DNA of 64,000 nucleotides from Amoebidium appalachense (lineage: Eukaryota; Ichthyosporea), in contig CAVNZM010000009.1 in assembly GCA_963693365.1 (NCBI GenBank), positions 8,246,001-8,310,000 of the forward strand. Direction: 5' to 3'. Below are positions 1 through 33,388 of the stretch, piece by piece. The notes beneath the pieces were generated by a model. The model searched no databases. It saw nothing but the letters and a program-made list of their open reading frames with translations, and was not told the origin of the DNA. Position numbers and translations under genes: made by a program. Each line of letters opens with the position of its first letter. The stretch's first letter is position 1.

Positions 1-89
1 ACAAACACAGCAATAAAGAGAAAACTAGATATACATAGACACGTCCCTATTGCCGCCCTAGGCACGAACATGCATGACCCGCGCATCGA

Positions 90-213
90 GTGCACACCTC
101 CATCTTCCCCCCCCCCCCCCCCCCCCTGCCTCGTCTTCACACACACACACGCACACGCACACACACACCCTTCCCCCCTTTCCCCCAAAACACACATACG
201 CACACCCGTCCAG

Positions 214-250
<37 letters not shown>

Positions 251-305
251 CCTCACCCACCCACCAACCCACCCACACCCACCCACCCACCCACACACCC
301 ACCAC

Positions 306-348
<43 letters not shown>

Positions 349-350
349 AC
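90..350. repeat. C-runs and (CA)n in La intron 1
   Basis: C-runs at about 109-126 and 216-249 and (CA)n at 315-346. On the sense (minus) strand, the La donor passes straight into (GT)n followed by G-runs. No further exon is visible between position 1 and the donor. Confidence 0.8.
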
Positions 351-474
351 ATCCGTCCTTGGCCTGGTCTATCTCGTGCTTCATGAACCTGTCTTTGCCC
401 AGGTTGGAATCCCCAAAATAGAACTCCACCTGCCTGACTATCCTCTCGTCAAGACCCTCCTTTCCACCCGCCAT
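351..474 (-). CDS. La-motif protein, first coding exon (partial gene)
   Basis: Minus-strand ATG at 474-472 opens 41 codons ending at a strong donor (gtacgt at 350-345). Residues 11-36 (RIVRQVEFYFGDSNLGKDRF, then MKHEID) match the start of the La motif, the winged-helix RNA-binding domain that with an RRM holds UUU-OH 3' ends of RNA polymerase III transcripts; compare the family signature of QVEYYFGD followed by NL, D and F. The exon ends one base into a codon (phase 1), and T plus GG would give the W usual at this point. The remaining exons lie beyond position 1. La-related proteins (LARPs) share this motif, so genuine La versus LARP cannot be decided. The ATG context (AAAATGG) is good. The gene is divergent from the PRL gene. 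Confidence 0.85.
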
Positions 475-782
475 TTTCCGGACGCCAATGGCGGAAAACG
501 TTTCAAGAAAGCTCAAAAATGTAAATTACAAAAAAAATCAGTTGGGGATCCGAAAAGGAACCGACGTTTTAGAAGGGGAAGCAGATTGACCTCGATAAAG
601 TGTAGGTGTATCCGGGCACTCGGGTTTTGGGGGGGCCAAAAAAAATAAAAAAAAGGCAACAGAAATCTAATTACCGTCCAGCAGTCAACCTGTGGAATGA
701 TAGCAGAAGTAGGTGGTCAGCAAATCACACAATCAGTTGTCATCCCATTATTACAATACTAGAGTGCCATTGGCAGGGCGGC

Positions 783-880
783 CGGACGGAAAGGAGGGGG
801 GGAGGGGCCGGGGGGGGGGGGTGGGGGGAGGGGGGGGAGATAAAGAGCGATAGAGCGACAGAGCGAGGCGTGGAGAGGTG

Positions 881-970
<90 letters not shown>

Positions 971-1023
971 GAGAGAGAGAGGGAGAGAGAGAGAGAAGAG
1001 AGAAGAGAGGGGGGGGGGGGAGC

Positions 1024-1073
<50 letters not shown>

Positions 1074-1460
1074 AAGGGAGGGAGGGAGGGAGAGGGAGAG
1101 AGGGAGAGAGAGGGGGGGGAGGGAGGGAGGGAGGGAGTTGGGAGCGAGGAAGAGGGTGGGGGGAGAGGGGGGAGGAGAGATATATAGATAGAGGGGGGGG
1201 GGGGGGGGGAGGGAGACAGAGAGAGAGAGAGAGTGTGTGTGTGTGTGTGTGAGGGAGAGACCGAGGAAGAGGCAGAGAGGGAGAGACGAGAGGGAGAAAG
1301 CGGAGGAAGGAGAGACGGGGGGGCGCGGGCGGGGGGGGGGGGGGGGGGGGGGGGAGACGAGAGAAAGAGATTGTGTCTGTGTGCGTGTGCGTGTGCGTTT
1401 GTGTGTGTGTGTTTGTGGGCGGGGGGAGGGGGGGGGGGGGGGAGGGAGGGATGGCGGGGG
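783..1460. repeat. Purine tract: G-runs and (GA)n
   Basis: About 670 bases of nearly pure purine on the plus strand: (GA)n at about 883-968 and 1026-1068, GGGA-rich blocks, G-runs at about 1192-1208 and 1331-1353, a short (GT)n at 1233-1250 and a degenerate TG block at 1372-1412. It lies between the divergent La and PRL genes. Such mirror-symmetric purine tracts can form triplex DNA. The long frames read across it are low-complexity only. Confidence 0.85.
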
Positions 1461-1464
1461 GTTA

Positions 1465-2790
1465 CGTTGAAACAATTGCAAGGGAATGGTGGTGAAGGTC
1501 TAGCTGCCCATTGGTGTTCATAAAACACAGTCTTACAAGAACACACGAAAAAGAGAAGGAACGAATCATATACGCATAATGCTCGTAAGCAGGAAAGAAG
1601 GCGTTAGTAAACGAAACTTGCTGGACGGAGAAGCTGGAGTTCAGGTAGGAGCTGTGCAGGAAGTGAACAGGAGTGCAGAATTTGGCGTTGGATGTTCCAT
1701 GAACTTTCAGCATCCATCCATTAGGTTCAATTCAACTAGTACCCTAGAGTTTCAGAGTAGGGAAAACTCAAAAAAGAAGAACACAATCAAGTGTTTATGT
1801 CCAGACATGGCAAACATCAATAACGGTCAAAGGCGGAAGAACATTCAGGCATGCAGAGTTTACTATCTTTTAGATGCAGTGAGGAAGTGCCTCGAAGCTG
1901 GTGCTACGGATAGTGTAGCAGAATGCTTACCTAACTATGTCGAGTTGTTTCCACTCAACTCATTTCGAAGAAGGAACATAGGCCTAACTCTGTGAACCGT
2001 GTTCAAACTGAGCTGTACTGCTTCAAGTGGCCTCAAATTAGCCTACTTGAGGCAATTTGAATGATATCTGCTTAGTTACACATATTACGTCACAGCCCCT
2101 TGACCCCTTCTCTCGACTTCTGTGACAACCTAACGGGTCAGTCGAATCGAGATAGTCTTTGATGAAAATTCATGATTTGCAAAGGCCCCACGCTTGGCAC
2201 CTACCAGGCTGCATGCAAGCAAATGGTTCGGTAGTAACATTGCAAAAAGCATAGAAAACCCTCCAAAACCGAGGGCCTAATTTAAATCCTATATCATAAC
2301 TCTCTAACATGATGGTTACATGATTAACTAAGTGCTTGAGCCTTGCCTCAGTAAGACTAAGAACAAAGATTAGCCGGGTTATGATCCGGGGGTGTTTTTC
2401 CTCTCATATCCACCTGCATATCCTTCTAGCCCTCTGCCCTAATCGAGCCAATCCACCCCGGTGAGCTCCCTCACAGTGGGTGCTTTCAGTCAGCTGTTCG
2501 GAGGGTGTAAACGTTGTTCTTCCAGCTGTCACGATCATAAACATTTTTCTTAGAGTTTGTTCTTACTTTCATACACATGTATAGACACATACGGTCAGAG
2601 ACCTTTATCTCTTCTCATTTTGTGTAGCCGGAGTGGTGAACTGGACGGCACACTGGGGCGCAGTACGCGTGCCTGTTTGGGTGTGCCAAAAACACCAACA
2701 CTGCCCCGCTTTTGCCGGGGAGTTTCTGCCTCTACAATCGGCAGTGATGTAGACGAGGTGTGTTTGCGGTTCTTTCTGACTTGCGTGTTA
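1465..2790. other. Mostly unique intergenic DNA
   Basis: Ordinary-complexity sequence between La and PRL. One 138-codon open frame (1579-1995, plus) has no recognisable domain and I do not claim it as a gene. It may contain an upstream non-coding exon of PRL, since the first PRL coding exon is preceded by a splice acceptor. Confidence 0.5.
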
Positions 2791-2841
2791 GTAGGTGCTA
2801 CATGCTATGCTGGTGCGTTGTGTGCTTGTAGGCGTGCACCA

Positions 2842-2967
<126 letters not shown>

Positions 2968-3765
2968 GTACGTGTGCACGGTTTATGCCCTTCGGTGTTT
3001 AGGTGTGCATAAGCGTGTGTTTTGGCACAAACCTCTGTGTAATGCCTTTGCTTGCCTTGTGGCTACAGTCTTTTGCATGTTTGAGCGCAAGAACATCTGT
3101 GTGCACAAGTATCCCTGCTTTTTTATATGCCTTTTCCAATTGAAAACATGTAGGTTTCCTTGTGTTGGTGTTTAAGGGTTGTAATTGTGCTTGTGTTACT
3201 ATTATCAATGCTTTTGTTGTGCTTGTAATTCTGCTTTGTGCTTGCATCCCTGTTATCAATGCTCTATGTATGCTTGTATTCCTGTTATCAACTTCTGTAT
3301 TTGTGCTTGTATCCCTGTTATCATTGCTTGCATGCTTCCTCGCACATCTACGATGTTGCTTGTAATGTTCCGTGCATTCCTCTGTTCGATGCTTGTTATC
3401 TTCCTTTTACTCCTATGATATTGCTTGTAGTGATGTTAATATGACCACACAGACGCCTGGGGGCCGAGCGGCAGCACGGCTCCGAAACCTCGCTTCGTTT
3501 GGAGAGCGAGGGGGTACCCACACAGGAAGAGAGCATTGGCCGATGGGGGACTAGGCCTATTTTAGGTATGGTTGTGCTGATGCGCTGCTCATGCTATCTA
3601 GATTTACCTGGAAAATTGAAATTTATGCAAGATTTAAGACGGGGTTGTGAGGTGTCTGTAAATTCTTGAAGCATATTTTTGCTTATGTAGATATTAGTGT
3701 GGTAAGCCTGCATATCAATTCTGTTTTCTATCGGGTTACTTGTTGGGCACGAGTCAAGGTGACCC

Positions 3766-3936
3766 CCCCCCCCCCCCCCAAAAAAAAAAAAAAAAAAAGA
3801 AAGAAAGAAAGAAAGAAAGAAAGAAACATTCCCGGCACGAAAACATCGACTGATTACTCAACTCCCTCCTCCTTGCAAACATTGTGCATGACCCCCCACC
3901 CCCCCCACACACCCCCCCCCCCCCCCCCCCCCCCCC
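3766..3936. repeat. C-run, A-run, (AAAG)n, C-run
   Basis: C13-class run, an A-run at 3780-3798, AAAG units to about 3826, a short unique stretch and a second C-run at 3910-3936, all upstream of the first PRL coding exon. Confidence 0.9.
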
Positions 3937-4070
3937 GCCGCCTCCATCCCTCCCTCCCCACTTCTTCTCCGTCGAAAGTGACCTACGTAGTATCACCATA
4001 AATGCAATGCCATGGATGTGATAATGCTATGTGAAACTGATATCACTGTTCTGTGATTGCAGACGGGAAG

Positions 4071-4163
4071 ATGCAGAACCCACCGGCGCTGATTGAGCAT
4101 AAGGGGATGCGGTTCATGATTATGGATGCTCCTAGCGACTCAAACCTACCCTTATACCTCCAG
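4071..4163 (+). CDS. PTP4A: PRL coding exon 1
   Basis: Residues 1-31 ([20 protein letters not shown] and on). Acceptor cag ends at 4062, giving an 8-base leader before the ATG; donor gtaggg starts at 4164. Phase 0. Confidence 0.9.
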
Positions 4164-5211
4164 GTAGGGCGTGTGAGCTACACACACCAGAACACATGCA
4201 CACGTGCACACGAGCATGCATGCACGCGTCTACACACACGCACACAAACACGTGCACAAATACACCCCCCCCACCCCCCACCCCACCCCATGCACGCGGG
4301 CACACACAAACACACACACAAACAAACAACATACACATACATGTGCTCATCCGTATGCATGTTGTTGCCTGTGTGTTTTTCGGTGTTTAGTGGTTCATAC
4401 GGCGAATACATAGGTTACACCGTGCACATTCTGTTTCAACTCTCATCAGTCGTTTTTGTTATTCCACATAGGCTTAAGAATGTAGTGTAGGCACGACTTC
4501 AAACAAACGGCAAGATAAAGGGAGTAATCTGCGATCATTGGCCAGCATGATGGCAGGTGTTACCCAATCAAAATTCGCCAATTATTTATGATTTATGCGC
4601 CATATTTGGCAGGTGGCTAACCATAGGTTAGTTTTGTTCCCTTGCTGGCTAGCTTTTTTGGCTGCAGCGTTTGCATGAATATTATTTCTACAAAACAATA
4701 TAGTAAAAAGTAAAAGCTTTTAGGAAACATATATAACAGCCAAAAAAACCGCTCTTTCAGGGTGATAACATCTCTATAAATTCAGCCTGTCCTAAAAACC
4801 ATTATGCTTCATTAGCCATCATCAGAAGTACTATAGACTGTTGTCGGTGCACCTGACAGTCCATCTCTCACCACCCCTTTGACAATTACGTTGGTATTTT
4901 TTCCGCGCTTTTTTATCTGGCGAGCGAATGCAGAATTTCATATAGAAGTTACTAGAAAACATCAGATATCCATTCCATCATATCTGGGACAAAGGCACAT
5001 GGTATTCACGTCACGTTATGAATTGCCGATTTAGTCCGCAATTTTGAGATCGTTTTTCTGATTTGTCGTGTTTGGTGTGGTGTGAGCAGGAACTGAAGAA
5101 GAACAAGGTTACGGATGTTGTGAGGGTGTGCGACCCAACATACAATGCTGACGTGATGGGCCAGGCTGGCATCAGGGTCCATGTACGTGCACATACACAC
5201 ACACACACGTG

Positions 5212-5271
<60 letters not shown>

Positions 5272-5328
5272 CGCGCGCACACATACACACGTGTTCACAC
5301 ACACACACGTACACACCCACACACACGT

Positions 5329-5378
<50 letters not shown>

Positions 5379-6345
5379 ACGTGTTCACACGTTCACACGT
5401 ACACACACACATACACTCGCACGCACACACGTGCACATGCACACATCTGACCACTTGAAAAAATAGTGCATGGGCACATTCATGCATCTGTACCTACTGT
5501 ACCTGCAAATGCACGTTTGTATGCACCTTTCCAACACCTGTGCACGTGCTGTTGAAGGATAGGAATATGCACACACGGGCATGTGGGGATGTGTGTACAT
5601 GCAGAGACACCCACACACACACACACATGTGCGTGCATATGCACGGACACACACAAAGTACGTGCACACGTACACACGCCCACCTGTTCAGACATGCAGA
5701 CACACAGACACACGGCCCACACAGACGTGTTGACACGCGTGGATGATCTCTCTTGGTCTACACATACACTCTCACTTGCGCACTTATTCCTGCACACACA
5801 CCCACTGACCCACCCACCCACCCACCCATTAACCCACTGACACTCACTCATACACACACATAAACTCACTCACTCTCTAATCCCCCTCCCTCCCTCCCCC
5901 CTCCCCGCACTCCCAACGACACATACACATCCCCCCCCCCCCCCCCCCCCCCCTGCAACTTTAACCCCCGGCCTTTCCCACTGCCCTTGCCTGCATAAGC
6001 AACCCTGCTCGTCTCTGATCAAGACGGGTGACCTACTCATGTTCAAGTGAAACAGTATCTGAGTTGGGTTTCGTTAAAGAGGTGAATAGGTCGAAACTCG
6101 GGTACTGTGGATGACGTGGCCCCCCCCTGAGGATGGGCTCTGCTTATTATGCATACTATTTATGTATGGCTTGCATTCTGCATCGTGTTATCCGTTTGTT
6201 CTTGTGTACTTCGTACTTTTTGACGCATTCAAACCCCCCATCCCCCCCCCCCCCCCCCCCCCCCCCACCCCACCCTCCCCGCCATACATACAACCCCCCC
6301 GCCCCCCCACCCCCCTTCCCCCTGCCCTCCCCCTCCCCCCACCCC

Positions 6346-6378
<33 letters not shown>

Positions 6379-6992
6379 TACACACACACACACACCCCCT
6401 TCCCCCCCCCCCCCCCCCCCCCGCCCCCCCCTCCCCACCACCACCACCACTCCCACCCCCACCAGGACTGGGCATTTGCCGATGGTGAGGCACCCCCAGC
6501 CACAGTGGTCAACCACTGGCTGGATCTTGTGCAGGAGAGGTTCGGCACCAAGGACTGTTCAGGGTGCATTGCCGTGCACTGTGTGGCTGGACTGGGAAGG
6601 TGTGTGTCTATGTTCCTATATGTGTTTGGCGTGTTGAGGGTGTGGGTGTTTGCCTGTTTTTATGCATACACTCACCCTTTGCCCGATCTGAATATGTACC
6701 TGCATTATTACCCCCCTTCCCCCCTCCCCTTATCTCAAAATCAAACTTAACCCATTACCCTATGCATATTCTTTGTGTACTTTGCACTCTGCATTGTGTT
6801 GCCGGCCATGAACGTGTATGTACTACTTACTCTGTAGTACATTTTTTACAAACCCCCCCCCCCCCCCCCCCCCCCCGGTCCCTCCCTCCCTTTGGCGGCT
6901 GATGAGCCCCCCTGATGAACAGCTTTTGATGTTTTTGCCTTTTCATTTCCCCTGTATGAATGTACTTGTATGAATGTTTTACCCCCCCCCCC

Positions 6993-7023
<31 letters not shown>

Positions 7024-7200
7024 ACACACACACACAGGGCGCCCATTCTTGTAGCCATTGCGCTTGTTGAGAGTGGGGTGGAGCCAGAGGATGCTGTGAA
7101 CATGATCCGAGCAAAGAGGCGGGGGGCAATCAACAGCAAGCAGCTGCGATACCTTCAGAAGTACAGGCCACGCGCAAAGGGCTGCTGCGTTATCCTGTAA
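4071..7200 (+). CDS. PTP4A: PRL-type protein tyrosine phosphatase (PTP4A family), complete
   Basis: Four coding exons (4071-4163, 5090-5182, 6466-6599, 7038-7200) join in frame to 160 aa, close to the family's usual 165-173. The P-loop HCVAGLGR is complete, with nucleophile Cys101 and Arg107. The WPFDDG loop is WAFADG, so the presumed general acid (Asp68) is kept while the preceding Asp is Ala. Cys45 in VRVC is the partner cysteine for the redox disulfide known in PRLs. The C-terminus CCVIL, after a basic YRPRAK stretch, is a CaaX box; terminal Leu predicts geranylgeranylation rather than the farnesylation of animal PRLs, so membrane attachment is expected. PRLs are low-activity dual-specificity phosphatases that bind CNNM magnesium transporters in animals. 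The acceptor 8 bases before the ATG implies a 5' untranslated exon upstream. Confidence 0.95.
4175..4345. repeat. Degenerate CA-rich array, PRL intron 1
   Basis: Interrupted CACA/TGCACACG repeats with a CCCCACCC block, starting about 15 bases after the donor. The rest of intron 1 (4346-5089) is unique. Confidence 0.8.
5090..5182 (+). CDS. PTP4A: PRL coding exon 2
   Basis: Residues 32-62, with the [14 protein letters not shown] segment including Cys45. Acceptor gagcag at 5084-5089, donor gtacgt at 5183. Phase 0 at both ends. A degenerate (CA)n array starts directly after the donor. Confidence 0.93.
5183..5460. repeat. (CA)n with CG and GT interruptions, PRL intron 2
   Basis: Runs of CA at 5222-5266 and 5332-5373, with alternating ACGCGCGC and ACACGTGTTCAC motifs. 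It begins exactly at the exon 2 donor. Alternating purine-pyrimidine DNA of this kind favours Z-form. Confidence 0.9.
5461..5984. repeat. CA-rich and CCCA-rich intron 2 sequence
   Basis: Degenerate CA-rich sequence, a short CCCA array near 5810-5835 and a C-run at 5931-5953. No exon seen. Confidence 0.6.
5985..6236 (+). mobile_element. Dispersed element S, copy 1 (diverged)
   Basis: About 250 bases clearly related to the element at 60472-60870 and 60921-61319: shared blocks include gcataagcaaccctgctcgt, ggtcgaaactc, gaggatgggctctgcttat and cgcattcaaaccccc. It ends in a C-run, like the other copies, and lies in PRL intron 2. No coding capacity seen. A short non-autonomous retroelement is the simplest reading. 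Confidence 0.65.
6237..6460. repeat. C-rich tract ahead of PRL exon 3
   Basis: C-runs (6243-6266, 6350-6378, 6401-6422) with short A, T and CA interruptions. Because it leads into the exon 3 acceptor it serves as, or replaces, the polypyrimidine tract. Confidence 0.85.
6466..6599 (+). CDS. PTP4A: PRL coding exon 3 (catalytic)
   Basis: Residues 63-107, from the acid loop DWAFADG to the P-loop HCVAGLGR; the Arg codon is split AG/G across the intron. Acceptor accag after a C-rich tract, donor gtgtgt at 6600. Confidence 0.95.
6850..7037. repeat. C-runs and (CA)n ending at PRL exon 4 acceptor
   Basis: C-run at 6854-6876, unique spacer, C-run at 6983-7009, then (CA)n at 7010-7035 whose final CAG is the acceptor. 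Confidence 0.9.
7038..7200 (+). CDS. PTP4A: PRL coding exon 4 (C-terminus, CaaX)
   Basis: Begins with the last base of the Arg codon, then [13 protein letters not shown] and the [20 protein letters not shown] helix region, ending GCCVIL and TAA. The acceptor is the last CAG of a (CA)n array preceded by a 27-base C-run. Confidence 0.95.
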
Positions 7201-7358
7201 ATTTTTTGTGTATGTATCTGTGTGTTTTAAGCTCTTGTGGTTTTATCTTTTTGTTTCATTTTTTGTTTCATTTTTTTTTTTTTTGTGGGTGGGGGGTGGG
7301 GGGGGGGGGGGGGGGGGGGGGGGGGGGCGGGGGGCACCCGATTGTTCATACGAATATC

Positions 7359-7389
<31 letters not shown>

Positions 7390-7860
7390 GACTGCTTTTC
7401 ACGTTGTAACGGCTCACTCGCAATAGTACAATCATCACAACAGCCCTTTTCGATGCACGAGTCTTGAGATGGGCAGCGCACACGATTTCCCGACAATTGG
7501 TTGTGACAGAAGAGCTAACATAATGGCACTGTAATTATGCAATACCTAGAGGGTTGCTGATGGAATTAATACTCCGATTAGCAAGTTATGATTAAAGACG
7601 GGGCCTCTTAGTTAAAGGCTCACCCCCTTCGTTTTATTTCTGTTGATTGCCTTTTTTGGGTATGAAATTGGTCAAATTTAATTATAAGTATAGGGGAGGG
7701 ATGGGGAATGGGGGGTGTTGGATAAAATACGAGTATTTGCAGAGCAATTTTGAGTGTGAATATTTTTTGACTGGTGTGGGCTCCATTAATAGCAACCCAG
7801 TACGCACGAATGAACGACAATACATAATCTGGAGGTCTTAGAAATAAAAGTGCAATGTGG
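7201..7860 (+). other. PRL 3' untranslated region and flank
   Basis: After the TAA come T-runs, G-runs at about 7294-7327 and 7365-7390, then unique sequence. An AATAAA lies at 7843-7848 and an ATTAAA near 7589, either of which could be the polyadenylation signal. Confidence 0.4.
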
Positions 7861-7904
7861 GATTGGATGTGTGTTGAGTGTTGATATGCACGTGTCTGCA
7901 TCGA

Positions 7905-7930
7905 TATCCCCCCCCCCCCCCCTCCCCCCC

Positions 7931-7961
<31 letters not shown>

Positions 7962-8091
7962 ACACCCCACCCCACCCCACCCCGCTCCTCCCCCCCCTGC
8001 GGCCCAAGTCCCCCTCGGCCCAAAAAACGCACGGAAAAAGCCAAATTTAAAGGTAATAATAGAATGAACACAACCAAGCACTACCGGCAGA

Positions 8092-8126
<35 letters not shown>

Positions 8127-8387
8127 CCGCAGAATGATCCCTGAGGCTCGCCCAGTCCTCCTCCTTTCCGGGTCCCCCTCTCCTCCCCAGCCACCACACA
8201 CACAAACATCAAAGCACACGGTGGCCGTGACACATTTTAAAATACACACACACGCACGCACGCACGCTCACACACACACACCGTGCACCGTGGCACATGT
8301 ACACACACACACACACACCGACACACACACACGCTACACATACACACGCACACACGCACACACACGCGCGCGCGCACACGCATACAT

Positions 8388-8442
<55 letters not shown>

Positions 8443-8535
8443 TGTCAAACACACACGCACGCACACGCACACGCACGACGCACACACACATACACACACA
8501 CATACAAACTTGTCAAACACACACGCACACGCACG

Positions 8536-8580
<45 letters not shown>

Positions 8581-8719
8581 AGCACAGCTCCCCCTCTGCA
8601 AGCTTGCAAGCGAATTCCAACGTTAACAGCTTCAGGGATGGGCCGGCCGGGCGGTGAGACCCGTCTCTTTGGCAACTCAGTGACTGTTGGTGGCCATGGT
8701 CCTTCCCCCTCCCCCCCCC

Positions 8720-8776
<57 letters not shown>

Positions 8777-8780
8777 CCCG
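7905..8780. repeat. C-runs and (CA)n block between PRL and BCAS3
   Basis: C-runs at 7909-7947, 8093-8124 and 8713-8775, and (CA)n-rich sequence at 8215-8582 with a tandem duplication: a unit starting acaaacttgtcaaacacaca occurs near 8436 and 8504. No coding evidence. Confidence 0.85.
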
Positions 8781-9892
8781 CCCGCCCCACCTCCCCGCCC
8801 GTGCACCACCACCCACCCACCCACCCACCATTTGTTGGACATCCAGTATGAACGGCTTCGTGCATTCACCTGATCTGGACGAAATCATGTCAGTGACGTC
8901 GTGTGCAGTACGCGGTACAATATGTATCTGGAAGTTCATGTGAAGATCAAATCAGCAAACACATGACATTGTAAACCGTGACTGTGACACACATACGCAC
9001 GCACATAAACACATCACATATACTATTAAAGCATGTGCATGTATATAGTATGTACACACCGGGTCACATTTCGACCCTGGCTGTCAGAGACAGACATGGT
9101 GAGTGTAAACATGATGTCCGCTTTGCCACTTGTACATATGTACACAGACAACACACCTTTGCAGAAGAACGCCTACACGGAAGCAAAGGCGCATGTTTAA
9201 ATGCTTCCATGATAATGGACCAACGCAAAACTGTAAAACCCTTGGTGGTACACTTTGCAGTTGAAGATCGAACCATGACATATCGATAGTTACCCCTGTA
9301 ATTAACTTAGGCGACAACTTCCCCATCTTACATGCAATCAGTCGACTCCTACAAAAATAACACCCACAGTCACGCATGTATAAAGGTCGGCAAGCGTGAT
9401 ACGTGCAAACCAACGTGTGCTAACAAAATCATACCAATCACCACAACCGTTTATATGCCCATATATTGCCTTTTACATACAAGTCAATGCACCAGGCACA
9501 ATTTTCAGAAGGCCAAAACCCACCCTCATCCCGTATTTTATGACCACAACATTAAATTTTCCTATTTTTTATGTTGTTTTGTATACCTATATAGCTACAA
9601 ATAAACATTAGCGCTATATGCTTCATAGTCACAACGGTTTTGGCAGGAAATACCAGGTCCCCGGGTGGAAAGAAATATCACGAGGCCCCCTCTCAGCCCG
9701 CAAACATGAACGAACCCCCGGCCACAACACACAAGCACACACACCCATCCGCGCTCACATGCACCCCCTTCCCCCCCCCCCTCTCCCCCCCCCCCCCCCC
9801 CCCCCGCACACACACAATCGCACACGCCTCCCCCCCCTCCCCCCCCCCCCCCTTCACAACACACACACTAGTTTCTAAGCTGCCCTTAATGC
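8781..9892. other. Intergenic or 3' flank of BCAS3
   Basis: Ordinary-complexity sequence, with C-runs near 9770-9855. AATAAA occurs on the plus strand at about 9599. No gene is recognised here. Confidence 0.5.
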
Positions 9893-31781
<21,889 letters not shown>

Positions 31782-31993
31782 AAGTATGTGGTAGCAGGAA
31801 AAACCTCTACGCGCCCAGAAGCAATGTTCTGGTCACCGACCAGAAAGCAAGATGCGGGTCATGTACTGCTGAAATCCTTATCGCCCTTGTAGCAATACCT
31901 GCAACAAAAGCAGTGTAAGCATAGAGAAGGCGGGACATGTGCCAAGAGATGTGTTCCTGCAACACTTGCTACCCCTAACCCCCCCCTCCCCCC

Positions 31994-32024
<31 letters not shown>

Positions 32025-32254
32025 ACCAAAACAACGCCCTTCTCCCTGCTCCAACACCACCACAAGCCCGCCTTCCCTCCCCCCCCCACCCCACCTCCTC
32101 CTCCTCCCTCACCTGATCACGTGCACAAACGCAACCACCATAAACCCACGCCCCACACCCACACACCCCCCATCCCTCCCCTCCCCCCCCTCCCCCCCCC
32201 CCCCCCCTCCCCCGCCTCCCGTGCTTCCGTTTAACACAGACCTTGTGTACTCAC

Positions 32255-32400
32255 AGACGTGGTCCGTAGGGCAGGAATGACCCACGCGGGCCTGGAATGG
32301 GCGAAAAAACGGGATTGAATAAACCCTTTTCGCTTGATCTGCAAGACTCGCAAGTCTACGCTGTTCAATGTGTGCGGACTCCTGCCTGTTCATTAAGATA
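32255..32400 (-). other. Possible 5' untranslated exon of BCAS3
   Basis: A strong donor (gtgagt) on the minus strand directly below 32255 faces the acceptor at 31899-31901 that opens the first coding exon. The upstream boundary is unknown. The frame starting with an ATG near 32393 is open across this exon but is not needed to explain the protein. Confidence 0.35.
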
Positions 32401-32695
32401 ACGTGAAAGGTAAGAGAACTTGGTGATAGACTAATATAAAGCGTGTGCGTGAACTATATAAACGAACCAGTGTACTTTTGAGAGGAACTGAACCGCTGCC
32501 ACATAACAAACAGAGCCCAGGTTTTTAGCACCTCTTCTTTGGTTCCAGCAGATGCAGATTATGTCAACCTATAACCGACACAGTTTCTAACGTTAGCGCT
32601 CTCAAGTAAACCGCACGGAACACATGTTCAACCCATCACAGGCCGTCAAGCACAAGCACCTACTACTGTCACCTTCACAGAGAGCACCGCTCGAG

Positions 32696-32763
32696 TGAGT
32701 CAGCTGAGGCTCGCAGGTGACGTCATGCGAACAAATGGCTCACCAAACACCTGCCATATAAGG
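32696..32763. promoter_or_regulatory. AP-1, E-box, CRE and CArG-like site cluster upstream of BCAS3
   Basis: TGAGTCA (32696-32702) overlaps CAGCTG (32701-32706), followed by palindromic TGACGTCA (32718-32725) and CCATATAAGG (32754-32763), a perfect CC(A/T)6GG. All lie within 70 bases of unique DNA about 300-360 bases upstream of the possible first BCAS3 exon. These are exact consensus sites for bZIP, bHLH and MADS/SRF factors; function is inferred only. Confidence 0.4.
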
Positions 32764-32769
32764 CAGGTC

Positions 32770-33323
32770 TAGAAACGGACCAATCGATGCTTCCGCTGAC
32801 GTATGTAGCACCCTCCGGCGGCAAACTGAAATTTCAAAACAACATTGCAACATGACAACATTGATGCCACAACAGTGACAACCCACAACCAACCAGCGGG
32901 CCTATTGTAACACTATTTAAGCCTATTATTCCTAATAGGCCTATAGAGCTCCCCCAAGGCCATCACGGTGCACCGTGCCCGCGGCCCTACTTCAAGGCTA
33001 CTTGTCCCCCATTATAAACCATACGAGGGGAGAAAATAACGAGGGGCCGGAGGGGGACAAAACCCTGCTTTTGTGTGCCTTTTGATCTCATGAGAGAGCG
33101 TGATCACGCGAGTAGTAGGGTTGCTGTGCATGAAAAACGGACACTGACGAACACACACACGGAGACGCCGGCCCACCCGCGGATCCTAGTGCTAGTCTCG
33201 GCCGTCTCGATTCCCCCAACTTGAAATTTAAATACCTCTTCCATACGAGATTTTCTAGATTTTTCAGTTCTCTGGAAAAGTGTGCCAGGCCTAGGAATTG
33301 CCTGTGTTGGGCATTATATATGG

Positions 33324-33388
<65 letters not shown>

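Noticed and set aside
70-1546. Long open frames of poly-Pro, poly-Thr/His or Arg/Glu repeats
   Set aside because: They are translations of C-runs, (CA)n and (GA)n in all frames; no domain, no codon bias, present on both strands.
1579-1995. 138-codon plus-strand open frame
   Set aside because: No recognised domain, no splice or promoter support; length is possible by chance in unique DNA.
3460-3525. GGCCGAGCGG block as a tRNA gene
   Set aside because: Only an A-box-like motif; no B-box and no cloverleaf folding that I can find.
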